Part shown: positions 37,288 through 46,937 of the stretch, one piece after another | How the letters are laid out: every line of letters begins with the position of its first letter | How positions within the stretch are numbered: the stretch's first letter is position 1 | Made by a program: the position numbers and the translations under genes | Notes under the pieces: generated by a model | Told to the model about the DNA's origin: nothing | The model's input: the letters and a program-made list of their open reading frames with translations, nothing else | Databases searched by the model: none | Source: Streptomyces sp. ISL-43 | GTDB taxonomy: Bacteria; Actinomycetota; Actinomycetes; Streptomycetales; Streptomycetaceae | DNA length: 64,000 bases | Reading direction: 5' to 3' | Assembly (NCBI RefSeq): GCF_018614195.1 | Contig: NZ_JAGGOT010000013.1 | Coordinates: 339-64,338, forward strand

Positions 37288-37303
37288 GGCGGGCGGCCCG
37301 CGG

Positions 37304-37774
37304 CTACGCGAGCGAGATTTCGCCCGTCGGGGAGACGGTGATCTTCTTCTCCGCGAGCGGCTTGGTGGCCGGGCCGTGTGCCACCGCGCCGTCGGCCACC
37401 TTGTACTTGCTGCCGTGGCACGGGCAGTCGATGGTGCCGGCCTCCACCTTGTTCACGAGGCAGCCCTGGTGCGTGCACACCGCCGTGAAGCAGCGGAAGT
37501 TGCCGGCCGTCGGCTGGGTGACCACCAGCTTCTCGTCCTTGAGGACCGTGCCGCCGCCCACGGGTACCTCGGAGGACTTGAGCAGGGCCTTCTGGGTGGA
37601 CGAGGCGGGCGGGGACACGGGCGCCGACCCGGAGGTCGGCGCCGTGGGCGCGCTCCCCCCGGTCTCCGGCTTCTTCTCTTCGGCTCCGCCGCACGCGGTG
37701 AGCACACCGCCTGCCAGGGCGCTCGCTCCGGCCGTGAGTACCGTGCGCCGGGCGGTGCGGATGGGGTCGCTCAT
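37304..37774 (-). CDS. Rieske [2Fe-2S] lipoprotein
   Basis: A 156-residue exported redox protein. The N-terminus has TARRTVLTAGASALAGGVLTAC: a twin arginine, a hydrophobic stretch and a lipobox (LTAC, Cys ~28). A Ser/Thr/Pro linker follows. The cluster motifs are CTHQGC and CPCHGS, the Rieske Cys-His pairs, spaced as in soluble Rieske domains. ATG 37774 has GAGGAG 5 nt upstream. No oxidase, cytochrome b or oxygenase partner is nearby, so its electron partner is unknown. Surface anchoring by lipid is inferred from the lipobox. Confidence 0.9.
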   Translation of the reverse strand: MSDPIRTARRTVLTAGASALAGGVLTACGGAEEKKPETGGSAPTAPTSGSAPVSPPASSTQKALLKSSEVPVGGGTVLKDEKLVVTQPTAGNFRCFTAVCTHQGCLVNKVEAGTIDCPCHGSKYKVADGAVAHGPATKPLAEKKITVSPTGEISLA

Positions 37775-37856
37775 GAAATCTCCTCGGGTGATCGTCGGGA
37801 TGGCGAGAGGCATCCTGGCGTTTGACGGGCCTCAGGCAAACCCGCCACGCGTGTTC

Positions 37857-38198
37857 TCAGCCCTCCGGCGGCCAGGGGATGAGTCCCTCCGGGGCGCCGG
37901 GGGCGCGTACGACCTCCCACACGCGGATGACGGCGTCCCGGTTCAACGGCCCGTGGACATGCGGGTAGCGGGCCCCGGATTCACCCTCCCGGCGGACCTC
38001 CGCGGTCAGGGCGAGCTCGTCGAGTTCCACGGCGAGCAGGGTCCCCCGTACGCCGCCGTAGTGGGAGCCGGCGATCGCGAGGGCCGTCTCCCGGTCCGCC
38101 GAACAGTGCACGAAACCCTCGGAGTCGAGGGAGGGCGGGGTGTAGGGGAGGTCGGGCGCGGCGGTCCAGTCGGCGAGCGGTACGAGGTGGAAGATCAT
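37857..38198 (-). CDS. DUF952 family protein
   Basis: A 113-residue cytosolic protein. It opens IFHLVPLADWTAA and contains DSEGFVHCSADRETAL and YPHVHGPLNRDAVI, the family pattern of DUF952 (conserved His and Arg residues; no established function, possibly related to ADP-ribosyltransferase-like folds). It stands alone, upstream of and codirectional with the Rieske gene with an 82-bp gap. The start codon lacks a clear Shine-Dalgarno; TAGAAC 7 nt upstream may be a weak leaderless -10. Confidence 0.85.
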   Translation of the reverse strand: MIFHLVPLADWTAAPDLPYTPPSLDSEGFVHCSADRETALAIAGSHYGGVRGTLLAVELDELALTAEVRREGESGARYPHVHGPLNRDAVIRVWEVVRAPGAPEGLIPWPPEG

Positions 38199-38335
38199 GC
38201 CGATCGTTCTACCGCAGCGGCCGCGCGGTGCTGCGCCAGGTGGCAGACGCGCCCCGATTGGGTGACATTGTCCGTGTCTCGAAGCCGGGTGGCCGCTTTC
38301 CGTGCGCCCCCGGTCCCTCTTCGAAAGGCAGCACC

Positions 38336-38785
38336 ATGGCGGGTAACGACCTCGGCTCCCTTCTCGGCGGCCTCCTCGGTGGCGGCAGCGGCGGACAGGG
38401 CGGCAGCGGCGGTGGCGGCAACATCCTCGGCTCCCTTCTGGGCGCGCTCATGGGCGGCGGTGGCGCCGGCGGCGCCCAGGCGGCCGGCGGCGCGCGGAAC
38501 AACCCGCTGGGCGGACTGATGGACATGCTGACCAAGTCGGGCCTGGTCGACCAGGCCCAGTCCTGGGTGGGCACCGGCGAGAACAAGCCGGTCACGGGTG
38601 CGCAGATCGCCGAGGCCCTGCCGGACGAGACGCTGCAGAAGGTCGCCGCGCAGGCGGGAGTCTCCCCGGAGCAGGCGGTCGACGAGATCGCGCAGCAGCT
38701 GCCGCAGGCCGTGGACAAGCTGAGCCCCCAGGGCTCGCTGCCGAGCGGCTCGCTGGAGGACATCATCAAGCAGCAGCAGCTGTAA
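38336..38785 (+). CDS. YidB-like (DUF937) small protein
   Basis: A 149-residue protein of unknown function. The N-terminal half is Gly-rich with repeats of LGSLLGGLLGGG and LGSLLGALMGGG. The C-terminal half carries the conserved YidB/DUF937 segment: QSWVGTGENKPVTGAQIAEALPDETLQKVAAQAG and an SPEQAVDEIAQQLPQAVDKLSP helix. No signal peptide is visible. ATG 38336 is preceded by gaaaggcag. It is monocistronic, facing tyrA with a 123-bp gap. Confidence 0.85.
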   Translation: MAGNDLGSLLGGLLGGGSGGQGGSGGGGNILGSLLGALMGGGGAGGAQAAGGARNNPLGGLMDMLTKSGLVDQAQSWVGTGENKPVTGAQIAEALPDETLQKVAAQAGVSPEQAVDEIAQQLPQAVDKLSPQGSLPSGSLEDIIKQQQL

Positions 38786-38908
38786 CGCGGAACCCGCCTA
38801 CACCGAGGGCCCGGCCGCCCGTCCCACCGGACGGACCGCCGGGCCCTCGCGCCGTCCGCGCTGGCTACCCTGAGGCAGCACCGCCGTCGCACACCCCTGG
38901 AGCACCCC

Positions 38909-39997
38909 GTGAGAACCGCCGTCGTCATCGGAACCGGACTGATCGGCACCTCCGCGGCGCTCGCCCTGTCCGCCCGCGGCATCGCCGTCCACCTGGCCGA
39001 CCGCGACCCGGGACAGGCCCGTACGGCCGCCGCGCTGGGCGCCGGCACGGAGGAGGCCTACGAGGGCCGGGCCGACCTCGCGATCATCGCCGTTCCGCCC
39101 GCCCACGTGGCCGCCGCCCTCGCCGACGCGATCGGCCGGGGCCTGGCGCGCGCCTACGTGGACGTCGCCAGCGTCAAGGGCGGACCGCGACGGGAGCTGG
39201 ACGCGCTCGGCGTGGACACCAGGGAGTACATCGGCACGCACCCGATGGCGGGCAAGGAGCAGTCCGGGCCGCTCGCCGCCTCGGCGGACCTGTTCGAGGG
39301 CCGGCCGTGGGTGCTGACGCCGACCCGTGAGACCGGCCACGAGGTGCTGAACCTGGCGCTGGAGCTGGTGGCGCTGTGCCGGGCCGTCCCGGTGGTCATG
39401 GACGCCGACGCGCACGACCGCGCCGTCGCACTGGTCTCGCACACCCCGCAGCTCGTCTCCAGCATGGTCGCGGCCCGGCTGGAGGAGGCCGACGAGACCG
39501 CGGTGCGGCTGTGCGGGCAGGGCATCCGGGACGTGACGCGGATCGCCGCCTCCGACCCGAGAATGTGGGTGGAGATCCTCTCGGCGAACCCGGGCCCGGT
39601 CGCGGACGTGCTGGCCGGGATCGCCGCCGACCTGGACGAGACCGTACAAGCCCTGCGGGGCCTGCAGTCCGCCGACGAGGGCAAGCGCCGGGGCGGGGCG
39701 GCCGGCATCGAGGACGTGCTGCGCCGCGGCAACGCCGGCCGGGTCCGGGTGCCGGGCAAGCACGGGGCTGCGCCGACGGCGTACGAGACGGTGGCCGTGC
39801 TCATCTCCGACCAGCCCGGGGAGCTCGCGCGGATCTTCGCCGACGCCGGGCGGGCCGGGGTCAACATCGAAGACGTACGGATCGAGCACGCGACGGGACA
39901 GCAGGCGGGCCTGGTCCAGCTGATGGTCGAGCCCCGGGCGGTGGCGGGCCTCCAGGCCGAGCTGCGCGAACGCGGCTGGGCACTGCGCCAGTCATAG
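38909..39997 (+). CDS. tyrA: Prephenate dehydrogenase
   Basis: Oxidatively decarboxylates prephenate to 4-hydroxyphenylpyruvate in tyrosine synthesis, using NAD(P). The N-terminal Rossmann site is VVIGTGLIGTSAALAL. The catalytic His lies in YIGTHPMAGKEQSGP (about residue 112), and SHTPQLVSS is the second conserved His segment. The C-terminal ~70 residues form an ACT-like domain (ISDQPGELARIFADAGRAGVNIEDVRIEH), pointing to allosteric control, probably by tyrosine. GTG 38909 has ctggag upstream. The cmk gene follows after 153 bp. Confidence 0.94.
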   Translation: MRTAVVIGTGLIGTSAALALSARGIAVHLADRDPGQARTAAALGAGTEEAYEGRADLAIIAVPPAHVAAALADAIGRGLARAYVDVASVKGGPRRELDALGVDTREYIGTHPMAGKEQSGPLAASADLFEGRPWVLTPTRETGHEVLNLALELVALCRAVPVVMDADAHDRAVALVSHTPQLVSSMVAARLEEADETAVRLCGQGIRDVTRIAASDPRMWVEILSANPGPVADVLAGIAADLDETVQALRGLQSADEGKRRGGAAGIEDVLRRGNAGRVRVPGKHGAAPTAYETVAVLISDQPGELARIFADAGRAGVNIEDVRIEHATGQQAGLVQLMVEPRAVAGLQAELRERGWALRQS

Positions 39998-40150
39998 GCC
40001 CGGGCCGTCACGGCGGGGCCCGGCCCTCGGACGCCGGGACGCGGGCGGCCCGGCCGCCCGGCGGGCGGCGGCGAAAAGCCCGGTAACCTGGGGGAGGGGC
40101 GCTATTGGCGCGCCCGGACACGTACGCGCAACCAGGAAGGTGCCCGCACC

Positions 40151-40858
40151 GTGGAAACCGTAGCTCCGTCCGCCGTGATCGTCGCCATCGACGGTCCCTC
40201 CGGCACGGGCAAGTCCAGCACTTCCAAGGCCGTGGCCGCCAAGCTCGCGCTGCGCTACCTGGACACCGGTGCCCAGTACCGGGCCATCACCTGGTGGATG
40301 ATCACCAACGGTGTCGACACCGACGACCCGCAGGCCATCGCGCTCGCGGCGGGCAAGCCGGCCATCGTGTCCGGCACCGACCCGTCCGCTCCCACCATCA
40401 CCGTCGACGGCCTGGACGCCTCCGGCCCGATCCGGACCCAGGAGGTCACCTCCAAGGTCAGCGCCGTGAGCGCCGTCCCCGAGGTGCGCACCCTGATCAC
40501 GGAGCTCCAGCGGTCCATCGCCGCCGAGGCGGCGGAGGAAGCCGGCGGGATCGTCGTCGAGGGCCGGGACATCGGCACCACCGTCCTGCCCGACGCCGAC
40601 CTCAAGATCTTCCTCACCGCCTCCGCCGAGGCCCGCGCCGCCCGCCGCAGTGGCGAGCTGCGCGGCAAGGAGGCCGCGGACCTCGCGGCCACCAGGGAGG
40701 CGCTGATCAAGCGCGACGCCGCCGACTCGGGCCGCAAGACCTCCCCGCTGGCCAAGGCCGGCGACGCGGTCGAGGTGGACACCACCGAGCTCAGCCTCGA
40801 CCAGGTCATCGAGTGCGTCGTGACCTTGGTGGAGGAGAAGCGGGCGGGCCGCAAGTGA
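40151..40858 (+). CDS. cmk: Cytidylate kinase
   Basis: Phosphorylates CMP and dCMP to diphosphates. P-loop IDGPSGTGKSST (about residues 14-25), TGAQYRAITW as the NMP-binding segment, IVVEGRDIGTTVLPDADLKIFLTAS and RDAADSGRKTSPL are all standard. Residue count 235. The start is GTG 40151 with aaggtgcccgcacc before it. TAACCT at 40083-40088 may be the promoter -10. It overlaps plsC by 4 bp, and der follows 75 bp after plsC; the cmk-plsC-der order is widely conserved in actinobacteria. Confidence 0.95.
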   Translation: METVAPSAVIVAIDGPSGTGKSSTSKAVAAKLALRYLDTGAQYRAITWWMITNGVDTDDPQAIALAAGKPAIVSGTDPSAPTITVDGLDASGPIRTQEVTSKVSAVSAVPEVRTLITELQRSIAAEAAEEAGGIVVEGRDIGTTVLPDADLKIFLTASAEARAARRSGELRGKEAADLAATREALIKRDAADSGRKTSPLAKAGDAVEVDTTELSLDQVIECVVTLVEEKRAGRK

Positions 40859-41502
40859 GCGGTACGCCCTCCCTCAAGGGTGCGGCGGTCGGCCGGCGGA
40901 TCGGCATCGGGCTCATGTACGGCCTCTGGCGGCCGCGCGTGCTGGGGGCCTGGAAGGTCCCCGCCGCCGGCCCCGTCATCCTGGCCGTGAATCACTCGCA
41001 CAACATCGACGGGCCCATGGTCATGGGCACCGCCCCCCGGCCGCTGCACTTCCTGATCAAGAAGGAGGCGTACGTCGGCCCGCTCGGCCCCTTCCTCGAA
41101 GGGATCGGGCAGGTGAAGGTGGACCGCTCCGGCGCCGACCGGGGCGCCATCAGCCGCGCGCTGGGCGTCCTGGAGAACGGCGGAGCCCTGGGGATCTTCC
41201 CCGAGGGCACCCGCGGCGAGGGCGATTTCGCCTCGCTGCGCGCGGGCCTCGCGTACTTCGCAGTCCGCGCCGGCGCGCCCATCGTGCCGGTCGCCGTCCT
41301 GGGCAGCACCGAGGGCCGGGGCCGCGTCGTCAAGGCGCTGCCGCCGCTCAGGAGCAGGGTCGACATCGTCTTCGGCGATGCCTTCGACGCCGGGGACGGC
41401 AGTGGCCGCCGTACCCGTACCGCGCTGGACCAGGCCACCGTACGCATCCAGGACCGGCTGACCGCCCACCTGGCCGATGCCAAGCGCCTCACCGGGCGCT
41501 GA
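40855..41502 (+). CDS. plsC: 1-acylglycerol-3-phosphate acyltransferase (PlsC family)
   Basis: A 215-residue acyltransferase, predicted to make phosphatidate in membrane lipid synthesis. The catalytic HX4D motif is in VNHSHNIDGPMV (His and Asp), block II IGQVKVDR, block III IFPEGTRGEGDF and block IV IVPVAVLG. It is shorter than some PlsC proteins, with no long transmembrane N-terminus, so it probably binds the membrane peripherally. I chose GTG 40855 since it overlaps the cmk stop as GTGA. Confidence 0.92.
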   Translation: MSGTPSLKGAAVGRRIGIGLMYGLWRPRVLGAWKVPAAGPVILAVNHSHNIDGPMVMGTAPRPLHFLIKKEAYVGPLGPFLEGIGQVKVDRSGADRGAISRALGVLENGGALGIFPEGTRGEGDFASLRAGLAYFAVRAGAPIVPVAVLGSTEGRGRVVKALPPLRSRVDIVFGDAFDAGDGSGRRTRTALDQATVRIQDRLTAHLADAKRLTGR

Positions 41503-41577
41503 GCGAGACTTGACCTAGTAGTGGAACCGCGCTGCGCGGGCCCCACCGATCACCACGAACGACGAGGAACGGACTTC

Positions 41578-43038
41578 ATGAACGACCAGCACGACCACGG
41601 AGCACTTGGCGATGCCGAGTACGCGGAGTTCATGGAGCTCGCCGCGGAAGAGGGCTTCGACATCGAGGACGTCGAAGGCGCGATCGAGGAAGCCGGCCAC
41701 GGTCCGCTGCCCGTTCTCGCCGTCGTCGGCCGGCCGAACGTCGGCAAGTCGACCCTGGTGAACCGGATCATCGGCCGCCGCGAGGCGGTCGTCGAGGACA
41801 AGCCCGGCGTCACCCGCGACCGCGTCACCTACGAGGCCGAGTGGGCCGGCCGCCGGTTCAAGGTCGTCGACACCGGCGGCTGGGAGCAGGACGTCCTCGG
41901 CATCGACGCCTCCGTCGCCGCCCAGGCCGAATACGCCATCGAGACCGCCGACGCGGTCGTCTTCGTCGTGGACGCCAAGGTCGGCGCCACCGACACCGAC
42001 GAGGCCGTCGTCCGGCTGCTGCGCAAGGCCGGCAAGCCCGTCGTCCTGTGCGCCAACAAGGTCGACGGCCAGAGCGGCGAGTCCGACGCGGCCTCCCTGT
42101 GGTCCCTGGGCCTCGGCTACCCGCACCCGGTCTCCTCCCTGCACGGCCGCGGCACCGGCGACATGCTCGACGCCGTCCTGGAGGCCCTCCCGGAGGCGCC
42201 CGCGCAGACCTTCGGCACCGCCGTCGGCGGCCCGCGCCGGATCGCGCTCATCGGCCGCCCGAACGTCGGCAAGTCCTCCCTCTTGAACAAGGTCGCCAAG
42301 GAGGACCGCGTCGTCGTCAACGAGATGGCCGGCACCACCCGCGACCCGGTCGACGAGCTGATCCAGCTCGGCGGGGTCACCTGGAAGTTCATCGACACCG
42401 CGGGCATCCGCAAGAAGGTCCACCTCCAGCAGGGCGCCGACTACTACGCCTCGCTGCGTACGGCCGCCGCCGTGGAGAAGGCGGAGGTCGCGGTCATCCT
42501 GATCGACACGACCGAGAACATCTCCGTCCAGGACCAGCGCATCATCACCATGGCCGTCGAGGCGGGCCGCGCGATCGTGATCGCGTACAACAAGTGGGAC
42601 AACCTCGACGAGGAGCGCCGCTACTACCTCGAGCGCGAGATCGAGACCGAGATGCAGCAGGTCGCCTGGGCGCCCCGGGTGAACGTCTCGGCGCTCACCG
42701 GCCGCCACATGGAGAAGCTGGTCCCAGCGATCGAGACCGCGCTCGCGGGCTGGGAGACGCGTGTCCCGACCGGCCGGCTGAACGCCTTCCTCGGCGAGGT
42801 CGTCGCGGCCCACCCGCACCCGATCCGCGGCGGCAAGCAGCCCCGCATCCTGTTCGGCACCCAGGCGGGCAGCAAGCCGCCGCGGTTCGTCCTCTTCGCC
42901 TCGGGCTTCCTGGAGCACGGCTACCGGCGCTTCATCGAGCGCCGCCTGCGCGAGGAGTTCGGCTTCGAGGGGACCCCGATCCACATCTCGGTGCGGGTGC
43001 GCGAGAAGCGCGGCGCGCAGCACAAGCGAAAGATGTAG
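41578..43038 (+). CDS. der: Ribosome-associated GTPase Der (EngA)
   Basis: A tandem GTPase needed for 50S ribosome assembly. After an acidic ~40-residue N-terminal extension, domain G1 has [15 protein letters not shown] and NKVD. G2 has [14 protein letters not shown] and NKWD. The C-terminal KH-like domain begins about residue 395 with [15 protein letters not shown] and ends in the basic [10 protein letters not shown]. Full length at 486 residues. ATG 41578 follows gacgaggaacggacttc. A hairpin terminator lies right after the stop. Confidence 0.96.
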   Translation: MNDQHDHGALGDAEYAEFMELAAEEGFDIEDVEGAIEEAGHGPLPVLAVVGRPNVGKSTLVNRIIGRREAVVEDKPGVTRDRVTYEAEWAGRRFKVVDTGGWEQDVLGIDASVAAQAEYAIETADAVVFVVDAKVGATDTDEAVVRLLRKAGKPVVLCANKVDGQSGESDAASLWSLGLGYPHPVSSLHGRGTGDMLDAVLEALPEAPAQTFGTAVGGPRRIALIGRPNVGKSSLLNKVAKEDRVVVNEMAGTTRDPVDELIQLGGVTWKFIDTAGIRKKVHLQQGADYYASLRTAAAVEKAEVAVILIDTTENISVQDQRIITMAVEAGRAIVIAYNKWDNLDEERRYYLEREIETEMQQVAWAPRVNVSALTGRHMEKLVPAIETALAGWETRVPTGRLNAFLGEVVAAHPHPIRGGKQPRILFGTQAGSKPPRFVLFASGFLEHGYRRFIERRLREEFGFEGTPIHISVRVREKRGAQHKRKM

Positions 43039-43046
43039 TGGCGGTA

Positions 43047-43069
43047 CGCCGGGGCTAGTAGCCCCGGCG
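43047..43069. terminator. Bidirectional terminator overlapping a stop codon
   Basis: A 23-base palindrome with 9-bp GC stem (43047-43055 with 43061-43069), directly after der. It contains the TAG stop (43055-43057) of the convergent minus-strand gene in its loop and stem, so one element serves both genes. Confidence 0.7.
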
Positions 43070-43483
43070 CGGAGCGGGCGGCAGGGCCGCCGGGACGTGC
43101 TGCGTCCCGGTCTGGTGCTGGCGCCCGTTCGCGTATCCGGTGCCGGTCGAGGCGCCCGCGTACGAGTACTGCGGCTGCGGGGTGTAGGAGGGCTGCCAGG
43201 CGTCCGCCGGCTGCCACGAGGAACCGTTCCAGCCGGCGGCGTAGGAGGCCCCGGCGCCGACGCCGTAGGTGCCGGAGCCGGTCGGGTACGCGCCGGAGCC
43301 GATGGGGTACGTGCCCGTGGCGTACGCGCCGCCGTAGGAGAAGGCCGTGAAGCCGAGGTCCTCCTCGCCCGTGCGGTCGCCCGGCAGGGCCCGGAAGGCG
43401 CGCAGGTACTCCGAGTACAGCGTGTCGTAGATCGGGGTGTGTGAGGCGGCCGGAGCGCGGCCCAGCTCCCGTGCGGGGCGCAT
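43055..43483 (-). CDS. Hypothetical Tyr/Gly/Pro-rich protein
   Basis: A protein of unknown function, 142 residues from ATG 43483. The N-terminal third has the most conserved-looking part: HTPIYDTLYSEYLRAFRALPGDRTGEEDLGFTAF. The rest is low complexity, rich in Tyr, Gly, Ser and Thr (YPIGSGAYPTGSGTYG), then Gln/Pro-rich, likely disordered. No signal peptide. The start is uncertain: an in-frame GTG at 43537 gives an N-terminus MHSYDVSRAP; neither has a clear ribosome binding site. It is convergent with der. Confidence 0.65.
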   Translation of the reverse strand: MRPARELGRAPAASHTPIYDTLYSEYLRAFRALPGDRTGEEDLGFTAFSYGGAYATGTYPIGSGAYPTGSGTYGVGAGASYAAGWNGSSWQPADAWQPSYTPQPQYSYAGASTGTGYANGRQHQTGTQHVPAALPPAPRRGY

Positions 43484-43597
43484 CGGGGGGACGCTGCTCG
43501 GATGGGACGGGGCGCGGGAGACATCGTAGGAATGCACGTATCGCCCAACGAACCCGGCGCCCCACGGATGCGGGGTCGCGGGGCGCAAAACGCAGAT

Positions 43598-43635
43598 CGC
43601 CGGGGGTGCGCGGGACGGACCGCGCACCCCCGGCG
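43598..43635 (-). terminator. Strong hairpin terminator
   Basis: A perfect 16-bp stem (43598-43613 with 43620-43635) and a 6-base loop, about 115 nt downstream of the minus-strand gene ending at 43750. Confidence 0.75.
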
Positions 43636-43749
43636 CACGCCGCCCGGCCCCCTGGACGGGGAGCGGACGGCCGTTCCTGGGGACGGAAGGGTGTCAGGGC
43701 TTTCGCGGGCTCTCCGGGGCCCTGGGGCCTTCGGGGGACCGCGGGGGCG

Positions 43750-44544
43750 TCAGGCGCCCGGGGTGCCCGCCAGCGGCATCGAGGCGGCCACCAGCTTGCC
43801 GTTGCGCGCGGCCTTGTCCAGGGCGTCGCGGAGCAGGTCCTCGCGGGGCTGCTGGCCGATGGAGTCGACGGGGGCCGCGTAGACCAGGACGCGCTGCGTC
43901 TTGTTGACGGCGGCCCGCCAGCCGTCGGTGACCGACAGCGGCCGGTGCGCCTGCCACCAGGCGACCTGGCCGGGCTGGAGCACGGAGTGCAGCTGGCCGG
44001 CGGCGAGCAGGATCGACCAGCCGCTCAGCGGGGACGGGACCTCGTCGGTGTCGGTGACGGGGATGAAGCCCTGCTCGATGAGGAGCGGGAGGAAGTCGTC
44101 GCCGGGACCGGTGGTGCCGGGGCGGGCGATGGGCGCGGTGGGCTCCACGACCAGGGCGGGGTGCAGCTCCCCGTTGATGAGGATCAGGCCGCTCGTGATG
44201 CCGAGGACCGCCTGGCCGCCGGGCACGGACTGCGGTACGTCGCCGGCCGGGGAGGCCGGGGCGGGGCTGTCGCCGGTGATGGAGCGGACGGCGCCCTGGA
44301 GTTCGGCCTCGGGGACGGAGACGACCTGCGAGGGGATGCAGCCGGCGTGGGCGAAGGCGAGGACGGCGGTCTCGTCGCCGACGAACAGCACGGTGCTGGT
44401 CTGCTCGCGCTCGGAGTCGCCGGGGGTGCGGCAGGAAGTGCAGTCGTAACTGCCCGGGGACCCGTCTCCGGCGAGCAGCCGCTCGGCCTCCTCGTCGCCG
44501 ATCTCGGCACGTACCTCATCACTGACTTCGAGCATGCGCGGCAC
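43750..44544 (-). CDS. Conserved hypothetical protein with a CxxC motif
   Basis: A 264-residue soluble protein that I do not recognise with confidence; some features suggest a distant relation to SseB-like or bacterial defence-neutral housekeeping proteins, but no motif settles it. Residues 35-38 form a CTSC pair. Two similar modules seem to follow: one around VLGITSGLILINGELHPALVVEP and one around FLPLLIEQGFIPV and WSILLAAGQLHSVLQPG, both mixed alpha/beta. GTG 44544 has gaggag 9 nt upstream; ATG 44535 is the alternative. It is divergent from the Rpf-like gene across 285 bp. Confidence 0.75.
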   Translation of the reverse strand: MPRMLEVSDEVRAEIGDEEAERLLAGDGSPGSYDCTSCRTPGDSEREQTSTVLFVGDETAVLAFAHAGCIPSQVVSVPEAELQGAVRSITGDSPAPASPAGDVPQSVPGGQAVLGITSGLILINGELHPALVVEPTAPIARPGTTGPGDDFLPLLIEQGFIPVTDTDEVPSPLSGWSILLAAGQLHSVLQPGQVAWWQAHRPLSVTDGWRAAVNKTQRVLVYAAPVDSIGQQPREDLLRDALDKAARNGKLVAASMPLAGTPGA

Positions 44545-44817
44545 GGGGTGGCTCCTCGGACTAGGCGTGCGGGGCCGGGGGGTTCCGGCTCGCCGGGCTC
44601 AACGGGGGAGCGGCGGCCGGGGTCACGCCGTTTGAGGGAACGGAATCGAACCGGACCCCCGAAGGAGTGAACGGTCCGACCGGGTCGTTGTTTTCGTGCC
44701 AACTGTTTTTTGGTTGTGCGCAGTTGCTGGTCGGTGCTGGTCGTTTGGCCGGTGAGCCGAGCGGGTGGGCGCGCGCGGCTCGCGGTGTGGCGGGCCGGGG
44801 GCCGCTTCGGGGCTGCG

Positions 44818-45552
<735 letters not shown>

Positions 45553-45554
45553 CC

Positions 45555-45598
45555 CGGCGCCCGGTCGGCGCCCGGTCGGCGCCCGGTCGGCGCCCGGT
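45555..45598. repeat. 11-bp tandem repeat, four copies
   Basis: Four perfect copies of cggcgcccggt at 45555-45565, 45566-45576, 45577-45587 and 45588-45598, just after the Rpf-like stop and before the WYL regulator gene. Confidence 0.9.
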
Positions 45599-45652
45599 CG
45601 GGGTGCGGGGAGCCGGTTCGGGGGACCGCCCCGCTACCGGCAGACTGCGGGG

Positions 45653-46645
45653 ATGCTTGAGACCTCCGCGCGGCTGTTGCGCCTGTTGTCGCTGTTGCAG
45701 GCCCACCGGGAATGGACCGGGGCCGATCTGGCCGATCGGCTCGGGGTGACGCCCCGCACCGTGCGGCGGGACGTGGACCGGCTGCGGGAGCTCGGCTACC
45801 CCGTGAACGCCAGTCCGGGGACCGGGGGCGGCTACCAGCTGGGGGCGGGGGCCGAGCTGCCGCCGCTGCTGCTCGACGACGACGAGGCCGTCGCGGTGGC
45901 CGTGGGGCTGCGCACCGCCGCCGGCAACGGCGTCGAGGGGATCGGGGAGGCCTCCGTACGGGCCCTGGCCAAGCTGGAGCAGGTGCTGCCGTCCCGGCTG
46001 CGGGGGCGGGTGTCGGCCCTGAACCGGTTCACCGTGCCGCTGCTGAGGGGCCCGGGGTCGACCACGGTCGACCCCGGCGTGCTGACCGAGCTCGCCGTCG
46101 TCTGCCGCGACGCCGAGCGGCTGCGCTTCGGGTACCGGGACCACCGGGGCACCGTCACCCGCCGGACCGTCGAGCCGCACCGGCTGGTGTGCACCGAGCG
46201 CCGCTGGTACCTCGTGGCGTGGGACCTGGACCGGGGGGACTGGCGGACCTTCCGGGCCGACCGGATCGAGCCCAGGCCACCGCACGGCCCGCGCTTCACC
46301 CCTCGCCCGCCGCCCGCCGAGAACCTCGCCGCGTACGTGTCCGAGGGCATCGCGCAGCGCGTGTACGCGGCCCGGGCCGTGGTGCGGCTGCGGGTGCCGG
46401 CGGCGGAGGCCGCGCAGATCATCAGGCCGGCCGACGGGGTCCTGGAGCCCCTCGACGAGGAGAGCTGCCTCCTGCGGACGGGGGCGGTGAACCTCGATGT
46501 CCTGGTGATTCACATCATGCTGATCGGGTGTGAGTTCGAAGTCGTCGAGCCGGTCGAGCTGACGGACCGGATCAGGGCTGCGCGAGATCTCCTCGGAAGG
46601 TCCCTGGAACCTCGCGAAGGGGCCCCGGAAGTGAAGAAGATGTAA
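45653..46645 (+). CDS. WYL-domain transcriptional regulator (YafY type)
   Basis: A 330-residue regulator. The N-terminal winged helix (about residues 5-60) reads RLLRLLSLLQAHREWTGADLADRLGVTPRTVRRDVDRLRELGYPV. The WYL domain (about 140-215) contains RFGYRDHRG, TVEPHRLVCTERRWYLVAWD and DWRTFRADRI. A C-terminal WCX-like part follows. WYL proteins bind nucleic-acid or small-molecule ligands and often control DNA-damage or defence genes; the target here is unknown. The ATG has only a weak ribosome binding site (gcgggg). Confidence 0.92.
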   Translation: MLETSARLLRLLSLLQAHREWTGADLADRLGVTPRTVRRDVDRLRELGYPVNASPGTGGGYQLGAGAELPPLLLDDDEAVAVAVGLRTAAGNGVEGIGEASVRALAKLEQVLPSRLRGRVSALNRFTVPLLRGPGSTTVDPGVLTELAVVCRDAERLRFGYRDHRGTVTRRTVEPHRLVCTERRWYLVAWDLDRGDWRTFRADRIEPRPPHGPRFTPRPPPAENLAAYVSEGIAQRVYAARAVVRLRVPAAEAAQIIRPADGVLEPLDEESCLLRTGAVNLDVLVIHIMLIGCEFEVVEPVELTDRIRAARDLLGRSLEPREGAPEVKKM

Positions 46646-46698
46646 GGGAACAGAGGGGGGTCGGGCACCGGGTCCGGCCGGAATTCCGGGGAGTTAGA

Positions 46699-46724
46699 GG
46701 GGAATTCGAAAGAGAATTTACCCC
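46699..46724 (+). terminator. Imperfect hairpin after the WYL regulator gene
   Basis: gggg-aattc pairs with gaatt-(ta bulge)-cccc around a 6-base loop, in an AT-richer patch 54 bp after the stop. Possible terminator. Confidence 0.4.
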
Positions 46725-46872
46725 GGGCGTGTCGCGGGCCGGGAAAGGAATGCGCCGCCGAACTCGGAGGCGGAACGACTGTCGACGACTCGTGACACAA
46801 GCGTGACCCGGTACGGAGGAATCCCAGGGCGCGCCGCTGACGGCGCGGACCCGCGGCGGCCGAGGGACGACG

Positions 46873-46907
46873 ACGGCGGGCCCCGGTCGTCGACCGGGGC
46901 CCGCCGT
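46873..46907. terminator. Hairpin terminator between convergent genes
   Basis: A perfect 14-bp stem (46873-46886 with 46894-46907) and a 7-base loop, 31 bp beyond the stop of the PAP2 gene on the minus strand. Confidence 0.75.
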
Positions 46908-46937
46908 GGACGCGGAGGGTGTGCGTACCGTCCGGGG

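Noticed and set aside
44600-44720. Possible tRNA: a T-arm-like GGTTCGATTCC on the minus strand at about 44644-44655
   Set aside because: The flanking bases do not form a 5-bp T stem, and no matching acceptor, D or anticodon arms could be drawn.
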